A stretch of DNA of 64,000 nt from Linyphia triangularis (GCA_963978545.1 OZ021727.1:52960487-53024486); one strand, 5' to 3'; counted from the first letter of the stretch, positions 13,319-34,332 are shown. Notes: generated by a model not told the origin, from the letters alone. Numbers and translations are program-made.

Positions 13319-16300
13319 TTTTTTTAAGTAATAGTTGTAAATTAACATCCTTCTGGTGTGCTTCATTACTTATTTTTGTTAAGTAATAGTACAATAATTA
13401 ACTATAACTCAAGTATCTTTTATTGTGGTAGTACATTACGTTTGCAATAAATAATTAATATCCGCTATAAAACACAAGCATGACTGAACTCCGAGATAGA
13501 TGACAATAACTAATAGCATAAAACATATTTATTCAAATACTTATAATAATTACAACAATGGAATATCAAGGCTTGTAAATAAGTTAAATTGGAATTAACA
13601 ATAAACAAAATTATAATTATCAATTTTAAATCAATATGGATATTTAGTATTTAACAAGTAATTTATTTCAATTAAGTTATGAAAATAATGAAAATGCTCT
13701 TCTTGAACTGATTAGTTGATTAATTCCCCTCGACTTAGAAATAATCCAATCACCGGCGTACAAACTCGTTGACCGCACATTATATCTTTTGTTAAAATAA
13801 CTAACGTCACTTATTGTAGTCACTCATACACGCATTGAATTGATCATGCACTTGTTGATGATGTCTGTAAGGTGTTATTAGTTGACAGAGATCCTGTCCA
13901 GTTTCCAAACGAATTTACGGGGCAGGAGAAAAATTACTGTAGTTTTCGAGTAAACTACATTTAAAATTGATAATATTAATTATATCTGAAAAAATTTTTA
14001 CGTTTGTGAATCTGGATGTCTGTGTTTCATTGCGTACCCAGGTTTTAAACTTAATGAAAATCTATTCAGTTTCCTTTTCTGGAAAAACAGATTTGGGTTA
14101 GCATTCACAATTTCAAGATTATTTTTAACTGGGTATATTATGGTCCTCCTACATGTTTATCATATACATAATTGGGTAAGATTATTCTATTTTGTTTGAG
14201 GCAGTTGGCCGAACTGACCTCATACCGCAGACGTTATCAAGTGAATTTTTAAAAATTAGTCTATTGGGTCTTGAGTCTGTTGTTGGTCTTAAAATTTGTA
14301 TATGTAACCAACAAATTAATGATTTAAAAATAAAGAAGTTGAATTTATTTGATTTCAAAACCATTATTTCTCATATTAATTGAAATTCAAAACATGCATA
14401 ATATACAAATTTCTACCGTAATTTGTAAAAATAATACGCATGGCTTAGATAGAAATCCTTTACGAAGCATGTGCCTTGTTGCAATACGTCCCTAGTTTTG
14501 ATAAGCCTGACTTTCGAAGATCAAGATAAATTGAATGAAGAGTAAAGTTACCAATTTTCTCAAAACGATGAGTATCACTCCACAGGGATATTTCAAAATT
14601 ATTGCATTTCATAGGCGGCAAGCCTCAGAATTAATCAATGTCTTCATAGGGTAACCTAATACGGTAATGGCCGATGAGGTTTGGCAGCATAATTTACCAG
14701 AAGCCATTTGAAACAATTTGGTTGCGAAGCTCAGGCGTTTTCACGAGCGCGTTCACTTCCTCCTAAATCGAGAAATGTGCTTCATTATGGGATCGCGTTA
14801 CTTGAAGAGATACTGAAAAATTATTACAAACTATCTCCAAACAGATATTTTATAAGTTGCTCTAGGATATTTTGTGATATATGAGTGAGTTTTTTCTATA
14901 CTTAAATCTGTATTAAATGGTTACTTGTTGCAAATTTTAAATAAATTTCGTATAATTTTTGGTGTGGGATAGATGGATCTTTTTTTAAGAATGAGATCAT
15001 AATTTTATTTCTTAAATTGATGTTCATTTTTATCTAAGTAAAAAAATGTTTTTCAGAAAAATCACCTTCGAGAATGTTTCATATTTTTTAATTTTAATAA
15101 AAACATAAATATTTATATTATATAAAAAAAAAACGAGCTTGTCTTTTCTTTTAAGAGAAAAAAAAACATATCTATTACCGCTTAAAAAAATGTATTTCCT
15201 CAGGGTATTGTGTTAGTTCATTACTTATCACCGCGTTAAAAAATGTAATTTATAAGTTTTAAATAAATTCAAATATTGATTGCACACTGAACATGTATTT
15301 AATAAAAAAGACTGTTAAAAAAATCTTATCGAGTATAAGAGCTCATATGTTCTTTGACAAAAAGTATTTTATAAACCTATATTTTTTTTATTATTTATTA
15401 GAAAATATTGAAAAATTTATATCCGATGGAAATATGTGTTTAAGAGTTTTTAATGTACAAGATTTTGATGAGGATATTTAACACTCATTATAAATTATTG
15501 TACTTACGTTGGAATTGAAAGTAAATCTAAAACATTTTAAAAAAGTAATTCCTTTTCATAAACTTTAATTTGATCAACTGAAAATTATTCGCTGAGTCAT
15601 ATAACAGCAATTACTTTTTTTGTCAGTAGTTTAATTTTCATATTTCTTAGTCTATGTCGGAAAAGATTTTCGTAAAGCTATTTGCGATATTTGTTGAATA
15701 TAAATTTCAGGATTCTAAACACTCTTATTCTATTCCAATGTTACATAATCTTCGACCAAACAAAAACCTTAGTAAAGGGATGGCATTAACCTTTTTGTTA
15801 TCGAGTTGGTTGTTTAAAGGGTAACAAATTAAAAAATGATATTTCGTGATCCTTCAAGATTTGTGTAAAAATAGTATATAAATTTAGGAAATTTAGGAAT
15901 TTTCACTTTTAGGTATCAGCAGTTGATTAGTCTTTTCATCTAAAGTAACCCATTTTGAAATTAATGCCATGCTAAGGTGGCTTTCTACTTTAATATATTC
16001 GTATTCGTAATTGACATTTTAAAAAATGAAATGCTTTGTAAACTTCGCAATTAAGACTCGGAATAAAATTTTCAATCGAATCAATTTGATGGCATGTTTA
16101 AAAGTGTAACTATCACAAGCAAATTAATGAGAAACTTTCCCATATAGTTTTCTTTTATATCAAATGAATTTTTAATAGATTTGCATTTGCCTTTCGGAAC
16201 TAAAATATATTCTTATTTTTTCTTATTTGTAATTTTATTTTCTACAGAATATGTAGTAGAATAATATGGTTTTTAATCTTCATGTTCACAACTTAATAGA

Positions 16301-18295
16301 TCCCGAAGTTTAGGAAGTGCTTTAGAGCAGGTTTAAAGCAGCTATGACTAAGAAAAATATATAGAATAACATTCGGATTATTCTAATAACATTCGGATCA
16401 AACACGAAACTCTACCGTTTTTTGTTTTCATATTAAGTTATTTTTGTTAACTCACTTCGAAGGAGTTTGTTTACTCACCCAAGAACCTCAATAAGCAAAA
16501 CATTTTTAAAAATAAAAGCATTGCAAAGTACTTGATAACTAACTATTGAAATATTCTAAATCTCATGCAGACCTGTGTAGTAATTATATTAACACTGTAG
16601 TATGACATATCTTATTAAACATCTGAAATTACAGTGCTTGTAAATTTCAATAAAATTAAAAAAACGCATGCAATTATCAACCAAAATCATTTTACTTAAT
16701 GAATATGAAGTTAAATTTAATTGTTATTACCAACACGAGTTCAATATTTTCGTTTTTTGCTTTAACAATCCAAATTTTTAAAATATACGATATACCTTTT
16801 AACGAAAAAAAAAAATACTAACCTACCAAAATGAAGCCATTTATCGTTCAGAGATAAATAAACCCTTCTTTTCTGATACTCTCCCAGCCGAAAAAAAAGT
16901 GTCAAGTGTGAAAGCCGCTGCCCCTGCACTTTGTTGACTGCCCCTCCCCAATTCGGAATTACCGCTCTTTTATCTAAAGCTTTGGAATTGGTTTTCCCGT
17001 TTCATCTTCCAAACTCCTCCATCTGCAGTAAAGGGAAAAGGAAACTAAGCGTCTTCTAGCTTTAAATGCCCAGCTGATTGATATGAGGCTTAAACATGCC
17101 TCGGAAAAGAATTCGTGGCTCTTCCTCAATTTTATTTTCTTCCTTCCTTTCTTCTGACGTCTGCTGCGGATACTCGCAAAATACTTTTTCCATAAGCACT
17201 TCGGTTGTCTCTATTTCTATCTATTATTCTGGCCGTAAGGGTTCGTAGTTAATGAAGATAGTAGGAAAGAGACGTTACTCATTCTTATGAATGGCACCCA
17301 TGAATATAAATATCCTGTTTTGTAGCGTCAAAAGATGGAAGATTGCAGTCGGAAGCTGAGAGAAAGTAAAAGTTTCCTTTGAGAGGTTTTTCTTTGTCTA
17401 GGAGGAAACTATCTGTTTATCATAGTTATTGGAGATAGGTGAACAATTTACATATTCGTTTAAAAATAGTTATGCTATTATTATTTTTACAAGGTTCTCA
17501 AAGGAAATGTCAGAATTTGTAAAAATGCATTTTTCTCATTTTTGAACTTTTGTAAGTATAAGGGAAAAGGTGGTTATATAGTACTCCATTACTTACTTTT
17601 CATGTGAGCCTTCTAATTTCTATTGTATTGCTTCGGTGAACCTTATGTACTAATCTGCTATATATGTACACAGGCAGAGTAAATTTTTGAATATTTACAA
17701 CGAGCCTCATAATTTAATTTGTAAAAAAAATATTCTTGTTTTTAATATGCAGATATTATTTATCTTTTAAAATAGTTATTGGATTTTTGTCAAAAATAAT
17801 GTAATGTAGTGGCCTATCCCTTGCAAACCCTTGCCCAAAGTTTAAGGAAAAAAATAATTTACATCTGCTCTTAAATTACTTCTGACCATGAAGCTGTTAA
17901 GGTCATACATTTGTACACAAACTCTGACAAGCAGCCGTTTACCTAAAAGTTGGACATGGTTCTAAAATTATTTTGACTAAACGCAATGAACCCCCCCCCC
18001 CCCAAAAAAAAAAAAAAAAAAAACAGTCATAAATGAACACTGAAGTCATAATATAATTGAACTCTTACGTGAGAGCTTCACAGTTCTTCTATCACTTACC
18101 ATTCACCTAAATTCATGTGCCAAATAAACCTCTCCAATCCCTTAAAATTAAAATACCATATCGAAGATCCAAAAGAAACACGCAACTTCAGCAGTAAGGC
18201 AAAAACTACCAATTAGAGTTTATTAAAATTTCCATTTATCGTATTAACTTCCATTAACAAATTCCATTGTCATAGCTTTCCATATAGTACAGGAA
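13319..18295. other. non-coding, several less AT-rich patches
   Basis: No gene is supported. Patches at about 14600-14790 and 16890-17260 are less AT-rich and non-repetitive within the window. Complementary-strand frames at 14182-14383 overlap one another and look random. A C15 run followed by an A tract lies at 17987-18022. Confidence 0.4.
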
Positions 18296-18600
18296 GAATA
18301 ATGGTCCAATAATGAAACTTGGCAAAAACATTTCATTTGCCATGAAGATGAAAAATCAAAAGAGTCTATAAATATATCTAGCAACGAAAGGTGTTTTTTG
18401 GGAGGTGTGTTGGGTAAGGGGGTTTTATAACTAGAAAATTAATTTTGGAACTATCTAGGCATGTGACGCAAATGCTTTTAAAGTATTTTTTTATGCTGAA
18501 TTGAGTGAAAAAAACAACAACAAGACGATATAATCAATCTAGAAAAAGTTACAATCCTTTTTATAAACGAAAACACGTGAAAAAGCGATTAAAGATAAAA
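18296..18600 (+). repeat. repeat unit 1 of a three-copy cluster
   Basis: This roughly 300-bp unit contains ATGAAACTTGGCAAAAACAT, then CAAAAGAGTCTATAAATAT and, near its end, AAGACGATATAA. It is related to 18622-18900 in direct orientation and to 19371-19609 in inverted orientation. No coding potential is seen. The inverted partner suggests long terminal inverted repeats of a non-autonomous DNA element about 1.3 kb long, but no target duplication could be fixed. Confidence 0.65.
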
Positions 18601-18621
18601 GTCGACATATAGAAAAAAAAA

Positions 18622-18900
18622 ATTGGTCAGTTCATGAAACTTGGTAAAAATGTTTTAATTGTAATGAAAATAAATACAAAAAAGGGTATAAAAGTCTAGT
18701 ATAGAAGAGGGTTTATAAAGAGAGTGGGAGGGAGATTTTTTTTTTAAACTAAATATTACTTTTGGCATAACCTAGGTATGTGACACATGTGTGTGGAGAA
18801 TTTTTCGTCACTGAATTGAATAAAAGAAAAAGCAAAATGATATAACTACCTTATAAGAAGTTATAGTCATTTTTATAAACGAAACTTCGTATAAAAATGT
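18622..18900 (+). repeat. repeat unit 2, diverged direct copy
   Basis: It keeps the order of unit 1: ATGAAACTTGGTAAAAATGT, a purine-rich middle, TAACCTAGGTATGTGAC, an ATTGAAT block and ATGATATAACTA. It is more diverged than the pair formed by unit 1 and the inverted unit. Confidence 0.55.
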
Positions 18901-19370
18901 ACCTCATTTCATTACTTATTCTTTATCCCATATGCTTTTGTTTACTTACTATTTTCATTATTCACTACTACTTACTTATTTTATTAGTAACTGGTACTTT
19001 TTCTGTTACATTTTGGCTGTTTATTAACTTTTTCACCAGTTTTAGTTTATTACGAGTATTTTTATAATCCAGGAATTTTTGTTTATAAAATGGATACATG
19101 GACTATAATTTTTTATAGATAATTATATGAGGCCTTCCATGCTACCAGGGCTTGTCCGCCAAAACTGTATTTCAAGTGGAAAAAAAAAAAAAAAAAAAAG
19201 TTTTGCCGTCACTCACAACTTATGCGCCCAAGTTCTACATGCCAAAGCTTCAAACAAAAAGGGCGAATAAACCATCTTGTTTCTTTTTTTTTAGTTCTTC
19301 AATAAGAAGGCTTTCTATTAAAAAAAAAAAAAAAAAAATGAAGGGACTGGCGAATTCGCCTTTGTCGCAT

Positions 19371-19609
19371 AGCCTCATATCGTCTTGCTTATTTTTCATT
19401 CGATTCAGCGTCCAAAAATACTCCACACATGATCCTACACATGATATACACGTTTCAAATGCATAGGTCCAAAATTAATTTTCAGTTTCGAAAAATCCCC
19501 CCCCCCCCCCGTCAAAAAACACCCTTCTAGGTTAGATATTTTTATAGACTCTTTTGTTTCTTTATTATCATGATAAATAAAACGTTTTTGCCAAGTTTTA
19601 CTATAGGAA
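19371..19609 (-). repeat. repeat unit 3, inverted copy
   Basis: On the minus strand it reads AAACTTGGCAAAAACG, then CAAAAGAGTCTATAAAAAT, AAAATTAATTTTGGA and GCAAGACGATATGAG, in the same order as unit 1. A C/G run of 14 at 19498-19511 replaces the G-rich patch of unit 1. The frame at 19152-19466 is driven by poly-A tracts and is not a gene. Confidence 0.65.
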
Positions 19610-21620
19610 TATTTTGTGTTTTTCTGATGGTTTTTGGTACTATTTTACCAGTACTAACACTACAAATTTTCAAACTGCCATACAAGCAGCTCGTCAAATA
19701 AAAGTATTCAAAAGTAAAAGGAGTACTACCGGAAAGTTTTATTTATTAGTTTCCTAATCAAACATTTATTATAAATAAATAATATAATTTAAGTGTTTGG
19801 GGTGATACTTGGGACCCCCTCTCCACTTCATCACAAATAACTATATTGTTAAAAAAACAAAAAAACAGTAACAAAAGTCACAAAAATAAGTTTTTTTCGG
19901 CCCCGTTCGTTGTGGGCTTATAACGCACCTACCGGGGATCTGGTAGTTGGTATTGCATGTGTCACTTAATAAGACACCCGGTAGAAGGATTGTCAGAAGG
20001 TTGCTTTTGTTATTATTGTGTAAATTTAATAGGATGACTCTTGATAACAAAAACAATAATTGAATTCAACTCTTAACTTTGCTACACAACATTTCTTAAC
20101 TACTAAACTAAATACTATTAACGCCAATGACGACCTCGTGGAGGGAGCAATCATGTTTGGTGCACATGAATTTTAGTAGCCGAGTGTGAAGCAGAAATGT
20201 TTCTTCAACCAGAATCAAATGGGAATTAGCAAAAGGCTGCTCACTATTGGTTGTTTTAAACCACGTGGGGGTACAGATCTATTGTGATAGGATTTATAAA
20301 ATCTCAAGTTGGGTAGTATGGATGACTTGGAATGGAAAGTCTTCTGAGAAGAGAAACTCACGAAAACATTATATGCTGATGATTGAGATTTCCCATTTCT
20401 ATAGCCTTTGTGTGAATGCACCAGAACATGTCCGTCACACACCCATTACACACCTGACCCGTAGTTATGCATAGTCATCAATAAACGCTTATTCACAGAA
20501 GGTACATTGTTGTTTGGCCCACCAGATAAGTCTTCCCCACTGTTCATACCATGATCTTCCTTAAAGTTCATTAACAAGACAAACTTCTTGATGACTTTCC
20601 TCGTGAACCCATAAAAGAAAGATTTCTTAGTTTGCAAATATTCTTTAAATTATTTTTTGAATGTAATCAGGTGTTCATCAACTTATTCGGAAGGGACATA
20701 AGTTTGTTATCTTCTTAATTTCAACTATCGGTTCAGTGAAATAATTTTCAGACTTTTTAACTTATATTCAATGTAATCTGGTAATTGGTATTTAGAAAAT
20801 GAATCAGCGTATCGACTTATTAGACATTGCTGCTTTTGTTGTATGTTTCTACGGTAAAGCACCATATGTGGGGATATTATGAACTATTGGGAATTATGAA
20901 CTAATTATAGTTTTTTTTTTTTTTTAAATTGTACTGAAATAAAACAGTATTACTCTCAAAATTATACATTTTTAAAAATTATTTTTAAAATAGTGATGTT
21001 TGGATGAGTCTCTGTGTTAAACTGAGTGTTTAGTTTAAAATATGTATCAAATTGAGAAAGAATGTGGGAATATTTGTATGCATTTAATCTAGTTCTGAAA
21101 AATTATAGAATGGTATGTTTTAAACAAAATAGATGTACTAAATAAAGCAACAAATTCCAAAAATACCATATCTTTTTATGTAAAAAATTATAATAAAATA
21201 CGCTAACGATGGGGTAAACTTGTAATAAAATATGAAAAGGATAAGGGAATTTAGAGAAAAAAAAGTGGATTTTTTCGAAATTTAGAATTGTATTGAGTTT
21301 CCTTATGAGGGACAGGGTGACCCCAATGAGGCCAGTTTGGGTCTTATTCGGTATTTTAAATGTCCTCAAATAAGTATATCAAATAATTTTTAGACTGAAT
21401 GAAAAAATATGCTATTAAAACTGTGATTGTATAAGCATATTTCTGAGAGGCTTATCATTATAATTGGTTAAAAAAAAATTATGTACGTACTTTGCAGATA
21501 AAAGTTATAATTCGTACTTTTATCTGTGGCAATGATTGACCAGATTGCATTAAATAATAAACAATTTAACTTAAAATCGGAAGAGATAATTTTGAAAGAT
21601 TGATGTTTTCACTCTGGTGA
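19610..21620. other. non-coding, possible old coding fossil on minus strand
   Basis: Short minus-strand frames at 20215-20442 and 20446-20637 adjoin one another in more balanced sequence, but I recognise no domain in either. They may be a decayed transposon or exon, or chance. Otherwise AT-rich with homopolymers. Confidence 0.25.
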
Positions 21621-21628
21621 GGTCTTAA

Positions 21629-21821
21629 AGCTTGGCGTCCACTATCGCTAAGCAGATCAGTGCAGATCAGAGCGGAGTGGATTAGAGCTAATTACAAGGC
21701 TGTCAACGTCCATTGTAGTTCGAGGCTCGTGCAATAGTATACATTGGCAGCCTTGTAATTGGCTCTAATCCACTCCGCTCTGATCTGTTCTGATCTGCTT
21801 ATCGATAGTGGACGCCAAGCT
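21629..21821. mobile_element. TTAA-flanked hairpin MITE (193 bp)
   Basis: Arms of 74 bp (21629-21702 and 21748-21821) are near-perfect reverse complements around a 45-nt spacer. Outer ends read AGCTTGGCGTCCACTATCG and its complement. TTAA lies at 21625-21628 and 21822-21825. The inner arm contains CAGATCAG direct repeats. It has no coding capacity. TTAA duplication suggests mobilisation by a piggyBac- or Kolobok-type transposase. Confidence 0.85.
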
Positions 21822-21825
21822 TTAA

Positions 21826-29479
<7,654 letters not shown>

Positions 29480-29975
29480 CAGCAGTATTAACCTGCAGCT
29501 TGGCACTATTACATTAACCTGTCAGTCTAAGGATAGAGATTTAGTCTCACGAATAGGATCGTTACATAAAGCCTAAAAGATGCTAAAACCATTGAGTGCA
29601 AGGTTATTAATAACCTAGGCGTGTCGCTTATTGAAACCTTTGTTTGGGCATGATTCAGAACAAAACTACTACAACGTTTATACAAATCATCAGGACGACT
29701 ATCTCATCTAAATTGAATGATATTATTTGTAACTTTATTGAAGACTGGTTAGGTCACATCTCGATAATGCTGTGAAAATCTGGGTCTCTTCATCTTAGAA
29801 AGGATATTAACTTGTTAGAAAAAGTTCAGAAAGGGGGACAACAAAAAGTGTTCGAGTTTAGTAGAATATGAATTCAGGAGCAAGATTGAAGAACTTAAAA
29901 AAACATTGAAGGGAAGAAGTGATATGGAAAATTTGATTGAATTATTTAAATTTTTCAAAACGGAAAAGTTAAATG
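29480..29975 (+). pseudogene. CR1/Jockey-type LINE, C-terminal pol fragment
   Basis: Fragments in changing frames match the end of non-LTR reverse transcriptases. Around 29745-29800 one frame reads LVRSHLDNAVKIW, comparable to the family motif VRPHLEYAxxxW. The next frame reads LRKDINLLEKVQK near 29800-29840, and further on MENLIELFKFFK near 29920-29960 matches the GDLIExFKIxxG region. In-frame stops and at least one frameshift separate these pieces, so the copy is dead. The RT catalytic domain is not present upstream, typical of 5' truncation. A hAT element begins immediately downstream at 29984. The clade (CR1 versus a near relative) is from recall of the motif and would need a phylogeny. 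Confidence 0.65.
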
Positions 29976-29983
29976 CTTCAGAG

Positions 29984-31087
29984 CAAGAGTTTTCAAACTT
30001 TTAAATGCTACGACTTACTTTTTAAAAACCGAATTCATAGTGACTCACTTTATCCTCAGCGAATTGAATTTTTTAAGAGATGAACAATACACGTACATTC
30101 CGTTCCGGAAAAGTTTTACTGGCAAAAGATAACTTTTTAAAAGAAAAAAAAAAAAATTCTAATAGAGCATGATTGCAATTGTTCTTAATTGATGTTGATT
30201 TTGGCAAGAAATCAAGATCAATTTGAATTATTTTTTGACCTCAGGTGTTCAATAATTGCAGTTTTATTCGATAATTGATTTTAATTCCTATTTTCTCGAA
30301 AATTTAACTTTACAAAGTTATGAAATTGTAAAAGGGAGTAATTCTTCAAAACCTTCTTCAATAGGAAAAATTGGAAAAGTTTGTTGGACACATAACCAGA
30401 ATTGTGTAAATTTACTACAGTTAAATTTCATTTTTAGAAATGTATTTTAGGCAAGGTCGGCTTTCTATGATATAACAATAGTAATGTTTCCCATGAAATG
30501 ATGCGTAATTCAGTATTTTGGCAGTATTTCAATTCTTCAGTAAAGTAATCACTAAAATTTTCTTTTCAAGAATTTAAATTTTTTGCGATTTCTGTAATTA
30601 TGATATCAGAAACGTTCACACTATCTTTTTTTATTATAAACGATTGAAATGTTCCAAAATTTTCATGTTTGAGATCTTTTCAATATTATTTTTCCATAAA
30701 AGTAGTATTTTTTTTTATATAAATACTTGAATTTTGTGTTGCACTGCAAAATATCTGCATTTCCCATGCTTTGTAAACATAAATTTCATTCGTTAGGTTT
30801 GAGGAATATGAACTGCTAAATATGTGAGTTTCAAAACAAATTTCAGATTCTGTCGCCCAAAAGCATTACTTCACAGAATTCTACAAGTCTTGTTAGCAGT
30901 CTCCCACAGGATAGCCAATAGCATTTACAGAAAAAGTTATTCGTGGTTGTTGCTTTTTTTTTCGTTTTTCTATCACCCTTATTTTTGCAAAATTGTGGAA
31001 AGATATACATATATATTAAGTAGGGACCCACCAAAAATTGACTCGTAGCCTACTAGTACGTCACGATCCACAGTTTGGAAAACGTTG
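29984..31087. mobile_element. non-autonomous hAT element inserted in the LINE tail
   Basis: Ends are CAAGAGTTTTCAAAC on the left and, read inward from the right, CAACGTTTTCCAAAC, which is the TIR style of hAT elements. Flanking 8-mers are CTTCAGAG (29976-29983) and CTTTAAAA (31088-31095), five of eight identical with the rest transitions, consistent with a decayed 8-bp target duplication. The left flank is LINE sequence. Frames inside (30256-30450, 30824-31048) show no transposase features. Confidence 0.65.
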
Positions 31088-31095
31088 CTTTAAAA

Positions 31096-32588
31096 TATAT
31101 TGAAGCTGACGAGATATGAAGTCAGGTATGTAAGTTACGTTGGTAGACACCGTATTCCATACTTAAATACACTAAGGGATTAAAAATGGTATCTTATCCT
31201 AATTGAAGTAAAAATCTTCTAACGTATTAGGTTGATACGTCTGCCTACCATTGTCCGTACAACCTAACTTAAACTTAAAATGGTTCCTTAAATAACTTTA
31301 ATGCTATATCCGTTATTTGGGTCTAAGTAAACAGTTGCCCTTTTCCAGTTAAATTGACTGATTCAGTTTTTTTTTGCATGCAATACTTGATCAAGCCATG
31401 CTGAAATACATTTTCATAAAAACGTTTTACTTATTTCATATTCCTGTTCGGCTTCTCACACTTTATATTTTTTATAATTCGGGCATCATAAGTTTAATAC
31501 CTGATTATACACTTGATTGACCTACTTTTATTTAAAAAATTTGATTCCTTTCTGAAAAATGACTTTACACATTTTTGTTATATTATACTGCTTAAATTGT
31601 TGCATTACTAGTTTAATATGAAAGAACACATTTTCAAATGAATATACTGATAGATAATATCATTAAAAAATGTTTTGCATTTCATTTCCCTAAATCTTTA
31701 GAAACAACAAACGGTGATTGGTGAAAATATACTATAGATTTGCGTGCTTCAAAAAGCATTTTTTAAATGCAAAATGAGTAATACCCCATCTGAAAATGTC
31801 AAAATCTCCCTATTCTCCTTGTCATGTTCAATTTGTAGAAAAGACTGAGTGAATAATATTTCAATACTTTCTTGTGCTTTTATGATAACTTTATTTCTTC
31901 TAAGAAAATATATTCTAAAAATATATTGGTATTGTGCCTTTCAATTCTCTTTGTCACAAAGAAAACCTATTTATTTTCTTCCAGTAAAATTTAAAGTTTA
32001 TATTAATGCATACCAAATAAAATCTACTTAATTTCGAGTAAAAGAACCAATTTGTACGATTCTAGAAGGTACTTAAGTCTTGGGTTTACTTTACCATTTG
32101 AGACTTATGAAAAGAAAATTAGCGAAACGTCTGAACTGTTTTTATTTAATTTAAGAATATTATAATTTTTAAATTAAAAAATTATTAATAGTAAAAAACA
32201 TTTCTTAGTTCGCATAAGACATGTTGGAATTTTAATTTCTTCAATTATCAAATATGCCTTAAACCTTCGATAATTATTGATACTGGATTTTCATTCTTAA
32301 AAAAAAAAAAAAACGCATCTTATTGTGTTCATAACATTCATTATATATAGTAAATACGTGAGATGCATATTGCATAATTTTTGTACATTCTCATCATGTT
32401 ATCCATAACAAGTGATCCTGATTTTCTACAATATTTGTAATTTTGTTGTAGGTACCCTTGTGTTGAAAATGGATGCTTTTGAATCATTTTGCGATGGTGG
32501 GGAACTTGTACCCTTACGTTTGAATATCCAAACGCAAAACTATTTGAGGTGTAACAGTTCGGTTCTCTCTTTCTATTAATCTCTCTTT
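31096..32588. other. non-coding, nothing recognised
   Basis: Mostly AT-rich. An imperfect inverted pair (GTTGGTAGAC near 31140 and GTCTGCCTACC near 31230) may be a small unrecognised repeat. Confidence 0.35.
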
Positions 32589-32600
32589 GTTTGCATAAAG

Positions 32601-32781
32601 GTTGGTTGGTTTGTATGCTCAACGACCTATTTTTATGCACAGTGACGGCTAATCAGGCCGGGACCTACAGCTTAAAGTGGATTCCTAACCACAACAAACA
32701 TCCATGCCTAACCCGGGATTCGAACCCGCTGCCTTTAGCATGCGAGGCCAAAGCTCTAACCCCACATCCATCAGATGGGCC
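32601..32781 (-). mobile_element. tRNA-derived SINE, copy 2
   Basis: A 181-bp unit read on the minus strand. The head carries an A-box-like GGGGTTAGAGC and a canonical B box GGTTCGAATCCC, then GGGTTAGGCATGGATGTTTG as in copy 1, and the tail ends CAACCAACC. An exact 12-bp target duplication, GTTTGCATAAAG, lies at 32589-32600 and 32782-32793. Head and tail similarity to the copy at 5525-5703 shows one family. Its perfect duplication argues for a fairly young insertion. Overlapping frames on both strands are shadows. Confidence 0.9.
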
Positions 32782-32793
32782 GTTTGCATAAAG

Positions 32794-33370
32794 TATTGCT
32801 TATAGAAATTTCGCCGTTTTATTGTTGGTAGTGTTTGAGAATAATGTTTTAAGTGTGATTTGGAGTCCTTTTCATAATCTTTAATTACTGCACTATGCAA
32901 GATCATGACTCATTCGCAAAGATTGAAGCGGTTCAATCTACTTTCACTTTTGATTCTGATAATTTATTATATGTTTACTATGCCCTGCTTTTTGAATCTT
33001 TAGCATCTATTCCACGGTTTCATCAAAATTTGGAGTTTTGACCTTTGTTTCTGTTTATTGGGATGGAGTGCAGAAATTAAGAAAATTTTAATTAGGGGAG
33101 AGTGGAGCACGTTGAACAGATTTTAGACACAATTGCACGTGCATTCAAAGCTATTGTAAAGTATAAAAAAAAAAACTTTTAAAAGAAAATTAATTTTATT
33201 ACTATAAATGTGTATCAAGGTTCCCATTTGGGTAGGATAGTTTGAACCTCTATATGAGGACAGGTTGAACCCATGTGAAATGCCTTCTTAGGGGAAGCAG
33301 TTGTTTGTTTTGAAAGTCACTCCACAATGTTATTCCTGTTTATGTAACTGGAATTGATCTGAAATTGATA
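32794..33370. other. non-coding; possible transposon terminus at 33095
   Basis: At 33097-33118 the string GGGGAGAGTGGAGCACGTTG resembles termini of some arthropod DNA elements, and TTGAACC-type motifs recur to 33270. No partner end was found. Confidence 0.25.
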
Positions 33371-33385
33371 AAAAAAAACCGGCAT

Positions 33386-33770
33386 TAATGATTTTGAATA
33401 AAATATCTGTTCTAATGCCTCTTAAGGCTTCCGAATCGTCCCCACCTTCGAAATTTCCTTAGAAAGGCGATAAAAGGCTAACATATTGAAAAATGAGTGC
33501 CTTTAACACATAGATCTCTTCTCTTGATCATTGCCCATCAACGATTGATGTTTCACGCACAAGGAAGGACATTGTAATTTATACCGAATAACATCACCAA
33601 TTTCACGATTTTAGCGATTTTTTTCCCCAAGTAAAAAGCATTACCAAAAATATCACCAAACTGGCCGTTTTTATCTAAATTAGTGAAAATAAAAAAACGG
33701 CAAATAACACCATATTAAATATTAATGCAATGACCAATAACTGAAAGTTGTGCGATGATCCTCAAGCCAA
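33386..33770 (+). repeat. unclassified dispersed repeat, copy B
   Basis: Collinear with 9970-10385: CTAATGCCTCTTAAGG, a CCACCTTCGAAATTTCC block, CATCAACGAT, a T-rich stretch, an AACGGCAAATAACAC block, and the ending GAAAGTTGTGCGATGATCC. Many substitutions separate it from copy A. No coding sequence is seen. Confidence 0.65.
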
Positions 33771-34332
33771 TTTTTTATTTTTTTCCCCATTTTTCATGTT
33801 AGTCACATTATCCAATTATTCGAGAACTCTTACACTTCAATTGGTTCTTTAACAAATACCTCAATTTACTGCCGTGCATTTTCAAAATTAGTCTTATTTT
33901 AGACAAACTTATCCAAATCGAAAACATATGGTCGTGTCATAGTTTAAATTAATAAAAAAAAAATGTGTAAGTGTAGGTACCCAATTGTGGTAAAGTGGCT
34001 AAATTTTAAAAATATAAAAATCAATGGTTGAATACGTTTCTTAATGATCCTCAGATTCACAGTGCGTGCATTTATAAATCTCTAGAGGAGCGTTACACTC
34101 TTAAGATCAAAGACTACTGCAGTTAACATACATTGTATACACATAAGATACGTAGTTACTGTCATAAACATAGTAGTGAGATCATGGACCAAGTGGTTCA
34201 ATGCTCAAGATGCGAAGTAAATATACGACAGCAAATTTATCAGCGATATTTGTTCACTAAAGATATATTTAATCTAAAGCACAAGATTACTAAAGCTCTA
34301 CAGAACATTGGGTTTTGATGTTAAATAAAGTG
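33771..34332. other. non-coding; short frame with poly-A signal
   Basis: A 61-codon frame (34133-34318) starts at TTG, contains one Cys-x-x-Cys, and is followed directly by AATAAA at about 34324. It might be a terminal exon, but no domain is recognised and the TAA just upstream of the first candidate acceptor argues against that acceptor. Confidence 0.2.

Noticed and set aside
34133..34318. Possible terminal exon followed by AATAAA
   Set aside because: Starts at TTG, no known domain, and a stop follows the nearest good splice acceptor in the same frame; AATAAA is frequent in such AT-rich DNA.
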